Shown here: positions 1 through 5,776 of the stretch, one piece after another
How positions within the stretch are numbered: position 1 is the first letter of the stretch
Layout: each line of letters begins with the position of its first letter
From: JBGOUJ01 sp041477005
Lineage (GTDB): Bacteria; Acidobacteriota; Terriglobia; Bryobacterales; JACQDG01
Assembly (NCBI GenBank): GCA_041477005.1
Contig: JBGOUJ010000351.1
Coordinates: 1 to 8,220 of the forward strand
Direction: 5' to 3'
Length of the DNA: 8,220 bases
The notes under the pieces: model-generated
What the model was told of the DNA's origin: nothing
What the model saw: the letters and a program-made list of their open reading frames with translations, nothing else
Database searches by the model: none
Position numbers and translations under genes: made by a program

Positions 1-264
1 GACCACCAGCGGCTTCATTTGCTTGAGGATCAGGTCCTTGACGCCGGGCCCCCAGTAGGCCTCCCCGAGACCGTAAAGGCCGGCGTCGGTCGAGACCTTG
101 ACCAGGTTCCAGTCCCAGGTGCCGCGCACGATCATGCACTGTACGTCGGTGATTTTGACTTTTTTGCGAAGCGCCGCCGCGAGGCGCTCATAGGGCGCGG
201 GAAACAGGGCGACGGCGGCGGTCGAGGCCGCTTGACGCAGAAATTCTCTCCGGTGCAGGCTCAT
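1..264 (-). CDS. Enolase-superfamily (mandelate racemase/muconate lactonizing-like) enzyme C, Tat-exported, 5' part only
   Basis: The first 88 codons of a minus-strand gene that runs off the left edge. It begins MSLHRREFLRQAAS, a twin-arginine (RREFLR) Tat signal with an Ala-rich hydrophobic stretch after it. From about residue 35 the text KKVKITDVQCMIVRG, then VKVSTDAGLYGLGEAYWGPG, matches the capping-domain start of the mandelate racemase/muconate lactonizing branch of the enolase superfamily. These enzymes abstract a proton alpha to a carboxylate, typically to dehydrate or racemise sugar acids; no catalytic residue lies in the visible part. The ATG at 264 has a GAGGT ribosome binding site 6 nt upstream (271-275). 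Both sit in the loop of a perfect hairpin (243-287). It lies 43 bp after the Gly/Tyr-rich gene and differs clearly from the A/B enolase pair further upstream. Family assignment is firm; substrate unknown. Confidence 0.85.
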   Translation of the reverse strand, partial: MSLHRREFLRQAASTAAVALFPAPYERLAAALRKKVKITDVQCMIVRGTWDWNLVKVSTDAGLYGLGEAYWGPGVKDLILKQMKPLVV

Positions 265-287
265 AGAAATACCTCGCCGGAGAGAAT
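243..287 (-). promoter_or_regulatory. Hairpin enclosing the ribosome binding site and start codon of gene C
   Basis: ATTCTCTCCGG at 243-253 and its exact reverse complement CCGGAGAGAAT at 277-287 form an 11-bp perfect stem around a 23-nt loop (254-276). In the minus-strand mRNA the loop carries GAGGU (271-275) and the AUG (262-264), and the 3' arm covers codons 4-8, including the twin-arginine codons. The ribosome would have to melt the stem to proceed. A translational control element is inferred. It is not a good terminator because no U-run follows. Confidence 0.5.
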
Positions 288-307
288 CTTACCACGCGGG
301 GCGGAGG

Positions 308-1141
308 CTACTGGTATTGCGGCCGGCCGAAGGAATCGCGCTGGCGAGGCGGGGATCCGCCACTCGACGAGGGCAGGTGGAACTCCAGGCCGCGCTCGCG
401 GTTCAACTGCTGGGTGAAGGTGATATCGACGGCCGCAAGATCGGCCGCGGATTTCGTCCCGTCGCGCGAAACGTAATGCAGCGTGTTGCCTTCCAGCCAG
501 TAATCGGTCGCCGCCTGGATGGTCCGGTCACGGAAGGCGATCAGCCAGTAGTTCCCGGTGGCGGGCGCGACGGGCCCAGGGTGCGCGGCTTGCGCCGGCT
601 GGGCGCCGCGCGGCGCGGAACGGTAGCCGCCGGGGTCGCCATAGCCGCGATCCACAACGCCCGGGTAAGGCGCGGCGGAGGAAGGCGGCGGGTCATCGTA
701 ATAATAAGAGCTGGAGGGTGCGTAGTAGTAGGGATCTTGAGAGTAGTAGGAATAGGAATAGGGATAGGGATAATAATACGGGTAGGAATACGGCCAGTAA
801 CCGTAACCTAACGAGAAGCCAAAGGACGACCCGAAGAAAGGCCGGGAAAAGCCGCGATTGAAACCGGCGAAGCCGCCGCGAAAGCCCGTGTGGCCGGCGA
901 AGCCACCGCGGAACGCGCCTGCGTTGCCGCCCACGAAACCGCCGCCGCGGACCGCACTGCCGCGAACGCCGCCACCGCTGAAGCCTCCACCGTGGAACCC
1001 GCCCCCCGCGCGCATCCCACCCCCGCCGCGAGAACCTCCGCCGTGAGAACCTCCGCCTCGCTGCGCCCAGGCTGAAGCGGGCCAAAGCAGCGCCGCCAGC
1101 GCCAGCATCCCCCAAACCGAAAAGCTCTTCGCGTTTGGCAT
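308..1141 (-). CDS. Secreted Gly-rich/Tyr-rich protein with a conserved C-terminal domain
   Basis: A 277-residue protein with a clear Sec signal peptide (hydrophobic core about 8-21, likely cleavage after AWA at residue 26). Residues 27-100 are Gly-rich GGG repeats with Arg, Phe and His. Residues 113-148 are Tyr-rich, with 18 Tyr in 36 residues, alternating with Pro and Ser. A Pro/Ala linker follows, then a compact domain at about 198-256 (NYWLIAFRDRTIQAATDYWLEG, ending in an LEFHLP strand), and a polar tail. Such proteins are seen in Acidobacteriota as hypothetical envelope proteins; I do not know a function. The ATG at 1141 has AGAGG at 1152-1156 (10-nt spacing) and its own -10 box at 1166-1171. 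It lies between enolase gene B (41 bp upstream) and gene C (43 bp downstream), so it may also be read through from B. The opposite strand has Pro-rich frames that are only shadows of the Gly codons. Confidence 0.85.
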   Translation of the reverse strand: MPNAKSFSVWGMLALAALLWPASAWAQRGGGSHGGGSRGGGGMRAGGGFHGGGFSGGGVRGSAVRGGGFVGGNAGAFRGGFAGHTGFRGGFAGFNRGFSRPFFGSSFGFSLGYGYWPYSYPYYYPYPYSYSYYSQDPYYYAPSSSYYYDDPPPSSAAPYPGVVDRGYGDPGGYRSAPRGAQPAQAAHPGPVAPATGNYWLIAFRDRTIQAATDYWLEGNTLHYVSRDGTKSAADLAAVDITFTQQLNRERGLEFHLPSSSGGSPPRQRDSFGRPQYQ

Positions 1142-1165
1142 AGCTCTTATACCTCTTTGATCTCC

Positions 1166-1195
1166 ATTATACGCCGATCCGCTTAGCTCGTTCGA
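1166..1195 (-). promoter_or_regulatory. Candidate promoter for the Gly/Tyr-rich gene
   Basis: A perfect minus-strand TATAAT lies at 1166-1171, 24 nt before the start codon, in the 41-bp gap after enolase gene B. The best -35 match, TCGAAC at 1190-1195 with an 18-bp spacer, is poor and overlaps the end of gene B. A start near 1159 would give a leader of about 18 nt carrying the AGAGG site. This suggests the Gly/Tyr-rich gene can be expressed apart from the A-B operon. Confidence 0.4.
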
Positions 1196-2208
1196 TATTT
1201 CTCGAGCGCCGGCTCGTCCAGTGTGATTCCCAATCCATTTCGGGTGGGCACTTGGTAAAATCCGCGGTCCATGCGGAAAGGCTCGACCACCAGGTCATCC
1301 TCGCCGATGTGGGTGAGGCTGATAGTGTACTCAAAATTACCAAACGCCGCCGCCTGGTGCGCCTGGAAGACCTGGGAGATGCCGGTGAACAGGCCGTTTT
1401 CCACCCACAGCCGCTGGCGGCTGTAATCGGTGACGCCGACTTTGCCGAGCATCGCCTTGCCCCAGAGCCAATCCTCGACCACGAAAGCGTCGCAGAGCCG
1501 CTCCAGGACGAAGGCCCGGGTGTCGACCGCCCCCCAGTGCACGGCCAGCCGCAACGGCAGTTTCTGGTGCAGCACGCGATAGCCTTCCAGATCGGAGGAA
1601 GGGATCGGCTCCTCAAAGCCTTTCACGAAGGGATACTTCCGGAGCGCCTCGGCCAAAGCGAGGGCTCGGGCGTGGTTCGAGAGGGAGGAATTGGCGTCGA
1701 TCCAGACGGTGTAACCGTGGGGAACCGTTTCGGCCAGGGCGGCCATCTGCTCGACCGGGTCCTCGTAAGGCCGGGCCTTGATCTTGTGTACCGTGTAGCC
1801 GAGGGCGATGCCGCGCTTGGCCTCGGCTTGGAGCAGTTTGGGCCGCAGGCAGTGACTCCACCAGATCTGCTGGACCCGCGCCGCGGGCGCCGGCGAGAAG
1901 AGGCGCGAGACGGGAATCCCGGCTTCCTGGGCCACCAGGTCGTAGATGGCGATCACGGCGCCGCGCAGGGAATCGTCGTGAAGGAACTCGGCGGGCGAGC
2001 GGCCCACGCACTTCTGCAACGAGCTGCGCGCGTCGCGGTCGGTTTCGCCCAGGCCCACCAGGCCCTCATCGGTATGCATCCGCACAACCCAAGGGTAGTA
2101 GTTGGCGCGATCGATGTTCTCGCGGCGGTAGTTCTCGTGCATGTTTTCCCGCACGAGCGTATTGAAGGGGATCTTGGTCGGGATGACTTCGACTTTTGTG
2201 ATACGCAT
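1183..2208 (-). CDS. Enolase-superfamily protein B, cytoplasmic-type start, altered metal site
   Basis: A 341-residue member of the mandelate racemase/muconate lactonizing family, colinear with the mature part of protein A. Visible motifs: the K-x-K pair of the second barrel strand (K142, K144, in HKIKARP), first metal ligand D171 (WIDANSS) and second metal ligand E199 (GFEEP). Where protein A has the third acidic ligand (LRLADH) this protein has LRLAVH, so Val at 223. By eye, E245 sits where MLE enzymes carry their second Lys, and E270 (WVEN) where mandelate racemase has its catalytic His. The frame is open upstream to 2439, but homology starts at MRITKVEVIP. The ATG at 2208 follows the stop of A by 5 bp, with the SD-like GGGTGA overlapping that stop codon, so translation is probably coupled. 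Unlike A it has no Tat signal. Family firm; activity uncertain. Confidence 0.88.
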   Translation of the reverse strand: MRITKVEVIPTKIPFNTLVRENMHENYRRENIDRANYYPWVVRMHTDEGLVGLGETDRDARSSLQKCVGRSPAEFLHDDSLRGAVIAIYDLVAQEAGIPVSRLFSPAPAARVQQIWWSHCLRPKLLQAEAKRGIALGYTVHKIKARPYEDPVEQMAALAETVPHGYTVWIDANSSLSNHARALALAEALRKYPFVKGFEEPIPSSDLEGYRVLHQKLPLRLAVHWGAVDTRAFVLERLCDAFVVEDWLWGKAMLGKVGVTDYSRQRLWVENGLFTGISQVFQAHQAAAFGNFEYTISLTHIGEDDLVVEPFRMDRGFYQVPTRNGLGITLDEPALEKYRTS

Positions 2209-2213
2209 GGCGG

Positions 2214-3353
2214 TCACCCGGCGCGATACTTCTCGATCGCCGCGTCGTCGAGCGTGACGCCCAAGCCCGGCCCGCGCGGGACCTCGTAGAAGCCGCCCTT
2301 CATCACGAAGGGCTCCTTCATCATGTCGTCTTCGAGCGTGTGCGTCACGCTGATGGTGAACTCGATGGCCGGAAACGCCGCCGCCTGGTGGGCCTGAAAG
2401 ACCTGGGAGATCCCCGTGTTGATGCCGTTTTCGACCCACAGCCGCACGCCGAAGAATTCCCCGAGCGACCCTTTGGCGAGCATGGCGCGGCCCAGGCTGC
2501 CGGAGCCGACGATGAAGGCGTCCAGGATCGACTCGCGTATGTACCGCAGGGCGTTCAGGCCCTCCATGTGATCGGCCAGGCGCAGCCCCAGCTTCCCGCG
2601 CAGTTGCCTATAGCCTTCCGTGTTGGCGTTGGGGATAGGCGTTTCCAGGCCGAACACGATCGGATACTTGTGGAGCTCGCGCGCGAAATCGAGCGTGCGG
2701 CCGACCGATTCCCAGGACGAGTTGGCGTCAAACCAGACGCGGTAATCGGAGGGTACCACCCCCGAGATTACAGCCGCGTGCTGAACGGGGTCCTCCCAGG
2801 GCCGCGCCTTCACCTTGTGCACACGATAGCCCGACTCGGCCGCCAGTTTCGCCTCGGCCTGCATCAGGCCGGGCCGGAAGCAGTGACTCCACCAGGTCTG
2901 CTGGATGAAACGTTCGGGGTTGGGTGCAAACAGTTTCGACACCGGCACGCCGGCCGCCTGGCCCATCAGATCGTAGACCGCCATCAGGATGCCGCCCCGC
3001 GAGTCATCGAAGGCGAACTCCCAAGGCGAGCGCCCGACCATCTTCTGCAGCAGCTCCCGCGTCGCCGCCGGAGCAAAACCCGCCTCGGCGACGCCGACCA
3101 GGCCGGCGTCGGTATAAAGCCGGACCATGGTCGAGTCATAGGACGTCTGATTGCGGTTCTGCTTCCGGTAGCTCTCGATGAAGTTCTCCCGCAGCCGGGA
3201 ATGAAACGGCACCCGGACCGGCATCACGTCGAACCGCGTGATCTTCATCCCCAGTCCCGATGGCGGCGTGGCCCGAGCGGCGACAGCCAGGGCGGCGGCG
3301 GGGCCGGCCAGGCTCACCGTCTTCAGCCAGTCCCGTCGGGTGAAAGGCGGCAT
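2214..3353 (-). CDS. Enolase-superfamily enzyme A, Tat-exported
   Basis: A 379-residue mandelate racemase/muconate lactonizing-like protein. Residues 1-28 form a Tat signal (TRRDWLK followed by an Ala-rich core). The capping domain follows from about 36 (MKITRFDVMPVRVPF), then the barrel. Catalytic candidates: K180 and K182 (HKVKARP), metal ligands D209 (WFDANSS), E237 (LETP) and D261 (LADH). By eye, the second catalytic Lys of MLE enzymes is missing (G283), and E308 (WVENG) sits at the His position of mandelate racemase, so it fits neither classic subgroup. The C-terminal region (GISQVFQAHQAAAFPAIEF) is nearly identical to that of protein B. The ATG at 3353 has no Shine-Dalgarno sequence but lies 6 nt after a TATAAT box, suggesting a leaderless mRNA. 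An internal ATG at 3248 would give a form without the Tat signal. It is the first gene of a leftward operon with B. Substrate unknown, probably a sugar-acid-like carboxylate. Confidence 0.9.
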   Translation of the reverse strand: MPPFTRRDWLKTVSLAGPAAALAVAARATPPSGLGMKITRFDVMPVRVPFHSRLRENFIESYRKQNRNQTSYDSTMVRLYTDAGLVGVAEAGFAPAATRELLQKMVGRSPWEFAFDDSRGGILMAVYDLMGQAAGVPVSKLFAPNPERFIQQTWWSHCFRPGLMQAEAKLAAESGYRVHKVKARPWEDPVQHAAVISGVVPSDYRVWFDANSSWESVGRTLDFARELHKYPIVFGLETPIPNANTEGYRQLRGKLGLRLADHMEGLNALRYIRESILDAFIVGSGSLGRAMLAKGSLGEFFGVRLWVENGINTGISQVFQAHQAAAFPAIEFTISVTHTLEDDMMKEPFVMKGGFYEVPRGPGLGVTLDDAAIEKYRAG

Positions 3354-3359
3354 GGCCGG

Positions 3360-3387
3360 ATTATAACTCGACTCAAGCGAAGGTCAA
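3360..3387 (-). promoter_or_regulatory. Near-consensus promoter placed for a leaderless mRNA of gene A
   Basis: On the minus strand TTGACC (3382-3387), a 16-bp spacer and a perfect TATAAT (3360-3365) form a strong housekeeping-type promoter. Only 6 nt separate the -10 box from the ATG at 3353, so a transcript starting at the usual distance would begin at or within a base or two of the start codon. The lack of any ribosome binding site before the ATG agrees with this. It would drive genes A and B. Confidence 0.65.
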
Positions 3388-3542
3388 TAAGAATCGTGTC
3401 ATAGGAAACGCGCCACCCGGTGAGAGTACTTCGCGTCGCTGACCGGCGCGAGGTGTACGACTCAACAATGGCTCTCAAAGAACTCCACCGGGAGGAGGTC
3501 GTGGACCACCCGGTGTAATTTCTGGCGTGGGCGTGGGCCTTA
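3388..3542. other. Divergent intergenic stretch with direct repeat and two hairpins
   Basis: This gap between the A promoter and the ytxH-like promoter has no recognised gene. CCACCCGGTG occurs twice in direct orientation, at 3413-3422 and 3506-3515. ACTTCGCG (3428-3435) can pair with CGCGAGGT (3447-3454, one G-U) around an 11-nt loop. CACCGGG (3486-3492) pairs with CCCGGTG (3509-3515), with an inner GGTC-GTG-GACC stem at 3497-3507. An open frame runs 3405-3518 on the plus strand (possible GTG start at 3420, ATG at 3468) with GC-rich third positions. It may be a tiny gene or a relic, but it has no good ribosome binding site. Confidence 0.4.
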
Positions 3543-3566
3543 TGTTATAGTGAAACGCGAAGGGGG
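3543..3566 (+). promoter_or_regulatory. Extended -10 promoter and ribosome binding site for the ytxH-like gene
   Basis: TGTTATAGT at 3543-3551 is a good extended -10 element (TG, one base, TATAGT). No convincing -35 is seen at the right distance, which extended -10 promoters tolerate. A start near 3558 would leave a short leader that includes AGGGGG (3561-3566), 5 nt before the ATG at 3572. Confidence 0.45.
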
Positions 3567-3571
3567 ACAAT

Positions 3572-3886
3572 ATGGAAGACAACAAGCTGTCGTATTTCTT
3601 GTTTGGCTTGGGAATGGGTGTGGCCGTCGGAGTCCTGTTTGCCCCCAAATCGGGCCAGGAAACCCGAGAGATCCTGAAATCGAAAGCCTACGAAGGCAAG
3701 GATTACCTGCGCCGCAAAGGCGAAGAGGTCCGCGACTCCACTTCCGACCTAGTGAACCGGGGTCGTGAAGCCTACCAGAGCCAGAAAGACAACCTGGCGG
3801 CGGCGCTCGAGGCCGGCAAGCAGGCCTATCGACAGAGTGTCGGCGACGATCAGCCCAGAGGTTCAGAAGGCTCCGCAGGGGCCTGA
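3572..3886 (+). CDS. YtxH-like membrane-anchored protein
   Basis: A small protein of 104 residues. One N-terminal membrane segment at about residues 7-24 (SYFLFGLGMGVAVGVLFA) runs into APKSGQETRE at 25-33. This Gly-rich helix followed by FAPKSGxETRE is the signature of the YtxH domain family. The rest is a charged, mostly helical stretch (about 34-90) likely to extend into the cytoplasm, and a Gly/Ser tail. YtxH proteins of Firmicutes are general-stress proteins of unclear molecular function. The start is supported by AGGGGG 5 nt upstream. It lies 11 bp ahead of a YtxG-like gene, the same pairing as in the Bacillus ytxGHJ operon but in reverse order, so the two are probably co-transcribed. 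Envelope stress or structure is a likely but unproven role. Confidence 0.85.
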   Translation: MEDNKLSYFLFGLGMGVAVGVLFAPKSGQETREILKSKAYEGKDYLRRKGEEVRDSTSDLVNRGREAYQSQKDNLAAALEAGKQAYRQSVGDDQPRGSEGSAGA

Positions 3887-3897
3887 AAGCGACCGGT

Positions 3898-4401
3898 ATG
3901 GACCAGCGCTTCCTGCTCATCATCAGCATTTTCACGGGCGTAGCCGGGGTTGCACTGCTGATGCAGGTGTTGGTGTTTGTGGGTCTGTACACCAGCGTGA
4001 AGTCGATCGAGCGGCGCTTTCAGAGCCTGGCCGACCGGGTGGAGCCGGTGATCGACGCCAGCGGCCGGCTGGTGGAGGAGACCCGGCAGCACGCCCGCGA
4101 CGTTTTCGGCAAGCTTCGCGAGATCACCGAAGCCACCCGCACGCAAGTGATGCGCGTCGACGATCTGTTGCAGGAAGTGAGCGCCCACACCCGCGCCAAC
4201 CTGGAGCGCATCGACCGGGTGGCGGAGGAAACCACGGTGCGGGTGGAGGAGACCCTGGTGGCGGTGCAGCGCACGATCCTGGCCCCGGTCCGCGGCATCA
4301 ACGGCGCGGCCGCGGCCGTTCGCGCCATAGTGGAGACCCTGGCGCGGCGTCGCGCTCAGGTGGATGGCCGGGCGACGCAAGAAGAAGACTTGTTCATCTG
4401 A
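3898..4401 (+). CDS. YtxG-like (DUF948-like) membrane-anchored coiled-coil protein
   Basis: A 167-residue protein with one N-terminal transmembrane helix (about residues 5-31, FLLIISIFTGVAGVALLMQV and onward). A long heptad-like region from about 35 to 150, rich in Glu, Arg, Val and Leu, predicts an extended coiled coil. The C-terminus is a short acidic tail, QEEDLFI. Overall layout and the adjacent YtxH-like gene point to the DUF948/YtxG family, proteins of uncertain function thought to sit at the membrane. Assignment rests on architecture and context, not on a diagnostic motif. The ATG at 3898 is 11 bp after the previous stop and has only a weak GAAAG site upstream. The gene ends at the edge of the 4407-4609 repeat element. 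Confidence 0.7.
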   Translation: MDQRFLLIISIFTGVAGVALLMQVLVFVGLYTSVKSIERRFQSLADRVEPVIDASGRLVEETRQHARDVFGKLREITEATRTQVMRVDDLLQEVSAHTRANLERIDRVAEETTVRVEETLVAVQRTILAPVRGINGAAAAVRAIVETLARRRAQVDGRATQEEDLFI

Positions 4402-4406
4402 CGAGA

Positions 4407-4436
4407 GAAGGCAGCAATCAGGAAGGCAGCAATCAG
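4407..4436. repeat. Two perfect tandem copies of a 15-bp unit
   Basis: GAAGGCAGCAATCAG occurs at 4407-4421 and again at 4422-4436 without mismatch, starting 6 bp after the stop of the YtxG-like gene. The CAGC and TCAG words resemble those of the inverted repeat that follows, so it may be the outer edge of that element. Confidence 0.8.
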
Positions 4437-4441
4437 TTTTC

Positions 4442-4609
4442 AGCGGTCAGCTTTCAGCAACCAGCGTCCCCCGGCACGCAGTTGGAGTGCGGCTGCCTGC
4501 AGGCCAGCCGAGCGTCGGTGCGCGTCGCGCGCGAGTTGGCTGCCCGCTTATGACCGATGGCTGAGAGCCTTTCCGACGGCTGACGGCTGGTGGCTGACTG
4601 CTGACCGCT
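4442..4609. repeat. Intergenic inverted-repeat element, copy 1 (GCTGACGGCTGA family)
   Basis: The left arm at 4442-4466 and the right arm at 4585-4609 are reverse complements at 21 of 25 positions. They are built from GTCAGC/GCTGAC words, with further CGACGGCTGACGGCTG copies at 4575-4589. The GC-rich interior (4467-4574) has no convincing gene. A related segment, in inverted orientation, lies at 7026-7054: 16 of 17 bases of 4446-4462 match the reverse complement of 7026-7042. This indicates a dispersed repeat family, similar in style to REP/BIME elements; no transposase is present. It fills nearly all of the 222-bp gap before the oxidoreductase gene, and no promoter was found there. Confidence 0.65.
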
Positions 4610-4623
4610 CTCGTGGGGGGGGA

Positions 4624-5751
4624 ATGGCGATCCGAGTAGCTCTGCTGGGCACCAAGTTCATGGGCAAGGCCCACAGCCAGGCCTACCGCAATGTGAACAT
4701 GTACTTCCCCGATGCCCCGCCGGTGGAAATGAAAGTCATCGTCGGGCGCAATCCTAAGGAGACGGAAACGGCCCGGCGGCTCTTCGGCTGGCAGGAGGCA
4801 TCCACCGACTGGCGCCAGACCGTGGCCCGGCCGGACGTCGACCTGGTCGATATTTCCACTCCCGGCGACCAGCACTGCGAAATGGCGCTGGCGACGGCGA
4901 AGGCGGGCAAGCACATCGTCTGCGAAAAACCGCTGGCCAATACGCTGGCGGAGGCCCGCCAGATGCTGGCGGCGGTCGAGAAGGCCGGCGTCCGCCATCT
5001 TCTGATGCACAACTACCGCCGCGTCCCCGCCGTCACCTTGGCCAAAAGGCTGATCGCCGAGGGCCGCCTCGGCAAGATCTACCACTTCCGCGCCCGCTAT
5101 CTGCAGGACTGGGCCATGTCGCCCGATCTGCACCTGGTCTGGCGCTTCAGCAAGGCGTCAGCGGGCAGCGGCGCGCTGGGCGATCTGGGCGCCCACATCA
5201 TCGACTTGGCCCGCTACCTGTGCGGCGAGATTACCCAAATCGCCGCCACGCTCGAAACTTTCATCAAGCAGCGGCCGGCCGAGCCGGGATCGAGCCGCAA
5301 GAAAAAAGTCACCGTGGACGACGCCGCCGAGATGCTGGTGCGGTTCCAAAGCGGCGCCATTGGAACGCTCGAAGCCTCGCGCTTCGCCCGCGGGCGCAAG
5401 AATCAGAACACGTTCGAGATCAACGGGGCCAAGGGGTCTATCTCGTTCGACCTCGAGCACCTGAACACCCTGCAATTCTTTTCCGCTGAGGATCCGCCCT
5501 AGGTGCAGGGCTTCCACGATATTCTGTGCGTCACCAAGGGCGTCCACCCTTACGCCGACGCCTGGTGGTTCGACGGCCACATCCTCGGCTACGAGCACAC
5601 CTTCACCCACACCATCTACGATTTTCTGAAGGCGCTCGAATCGGGAAAGAAAATGCAGCCGGATTTCAACGACGGCGTGCGGAACCAGACCGTGCTAGAC
5701 GCGGCCGTTCGCGCTGACGCCGAAAAGCGCTGGGTCGAAGTCTCGCCATAA
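4624..5751 (+). pseudogene. Gfo/Idh/MocA-family oxidoreductase interrupted by one in-frame TAG
   Basis: Residues 1-292 (4624-5499) hold a Rossmann NAD(P)-binding domain with GTKFMG at 9-14, the family EKP motif at 101-103 (HIVCEKPLA), and the start of the C-terminal beta-sheet domain with D187-x-x-x-H191 (GDLGAH), the catalytic Asp/His region. A single TAG at 5500-5502 stops the frame. The same frame then continues 82 codons to TAA at 5751 with normal family sequence (VQGFHDIL, YADAWW, GYEHTF, final WVEV). The full reading is 375 codons, the usual family length, so no frameshift is involved. Such enzymes oxidise or reduce sugars, inositols or their derivatives. The ATG follows a G8 run (4615-4622). 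A recent nonsense mutation, amber readthrough, reinitiation at the GTG at 5503, or a sequence error would all fit. The PHP phosphatase gene starts 25 bp downstream. Confidence 0.8.
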
Positions 5752-5776
5752 TACTTTGTAACTGGTAGTAGGGGAC

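Noticed and set aside
19..417. Plus-strand open frame over the gene C start and the end of the Gly/Tyr-rich gene
   Set aside because: It spans two minus-strand genes and the gap between them, with no recognisable protein features.
858..1046. Pro-rich plus-strand frame (PPP repeats)
   Set aside because: The reverse complement of GGC/GGT Gly codons reads as Pro and Ala. The minus-strand protein has a signal peptide and a folded domain, so this is a shadow.
1252..2289. Long open frame on the plus strand opposite enolase B
   Set aside because: A mirror frame of a GC-rich gene. Its protein has no recognisable domain and the minus-strand gene explains the stretch fully. A similar mirror lies opposite gene A at 2340-3404.
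2209..2439. A longer N-terminus for enolase B starting at the upstream ATG (2439)
   Set aside because: The extra 77 residues have no family match and overlap the end of gene A in another frame. Homology begins exactly at the ATG at 2208, which follows the stop of A with an SD-like site.
3486..3515. Rho-independent terminator in the divergent gap
   Set aside because: The stem is good but no gene ends nearby on either strand and only a short T-run follows, so a terminator call is not supported.
3765..4553. Plus-strand frame overlapping both ytx-like genes
   Set aside because: Arg/Gly/Pro-rich translation typical of an out-of-frame reading; it overlaps two well-supported genes and runs into the repeat.
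4447..5133. Minus-strand frame over the repeat and the oxidoreductase start
   Set aside because: Covers a repeat and the Rossmann domain of the opposite-strand gene; no motif of its own.
5503..5751. Separate small gene after the TAG
   Set aside because: The 82 residues are the normal C-terminus of the oxidoreductase in the same frame. Reinitiation is possible but the stretch is not an independent gene family.
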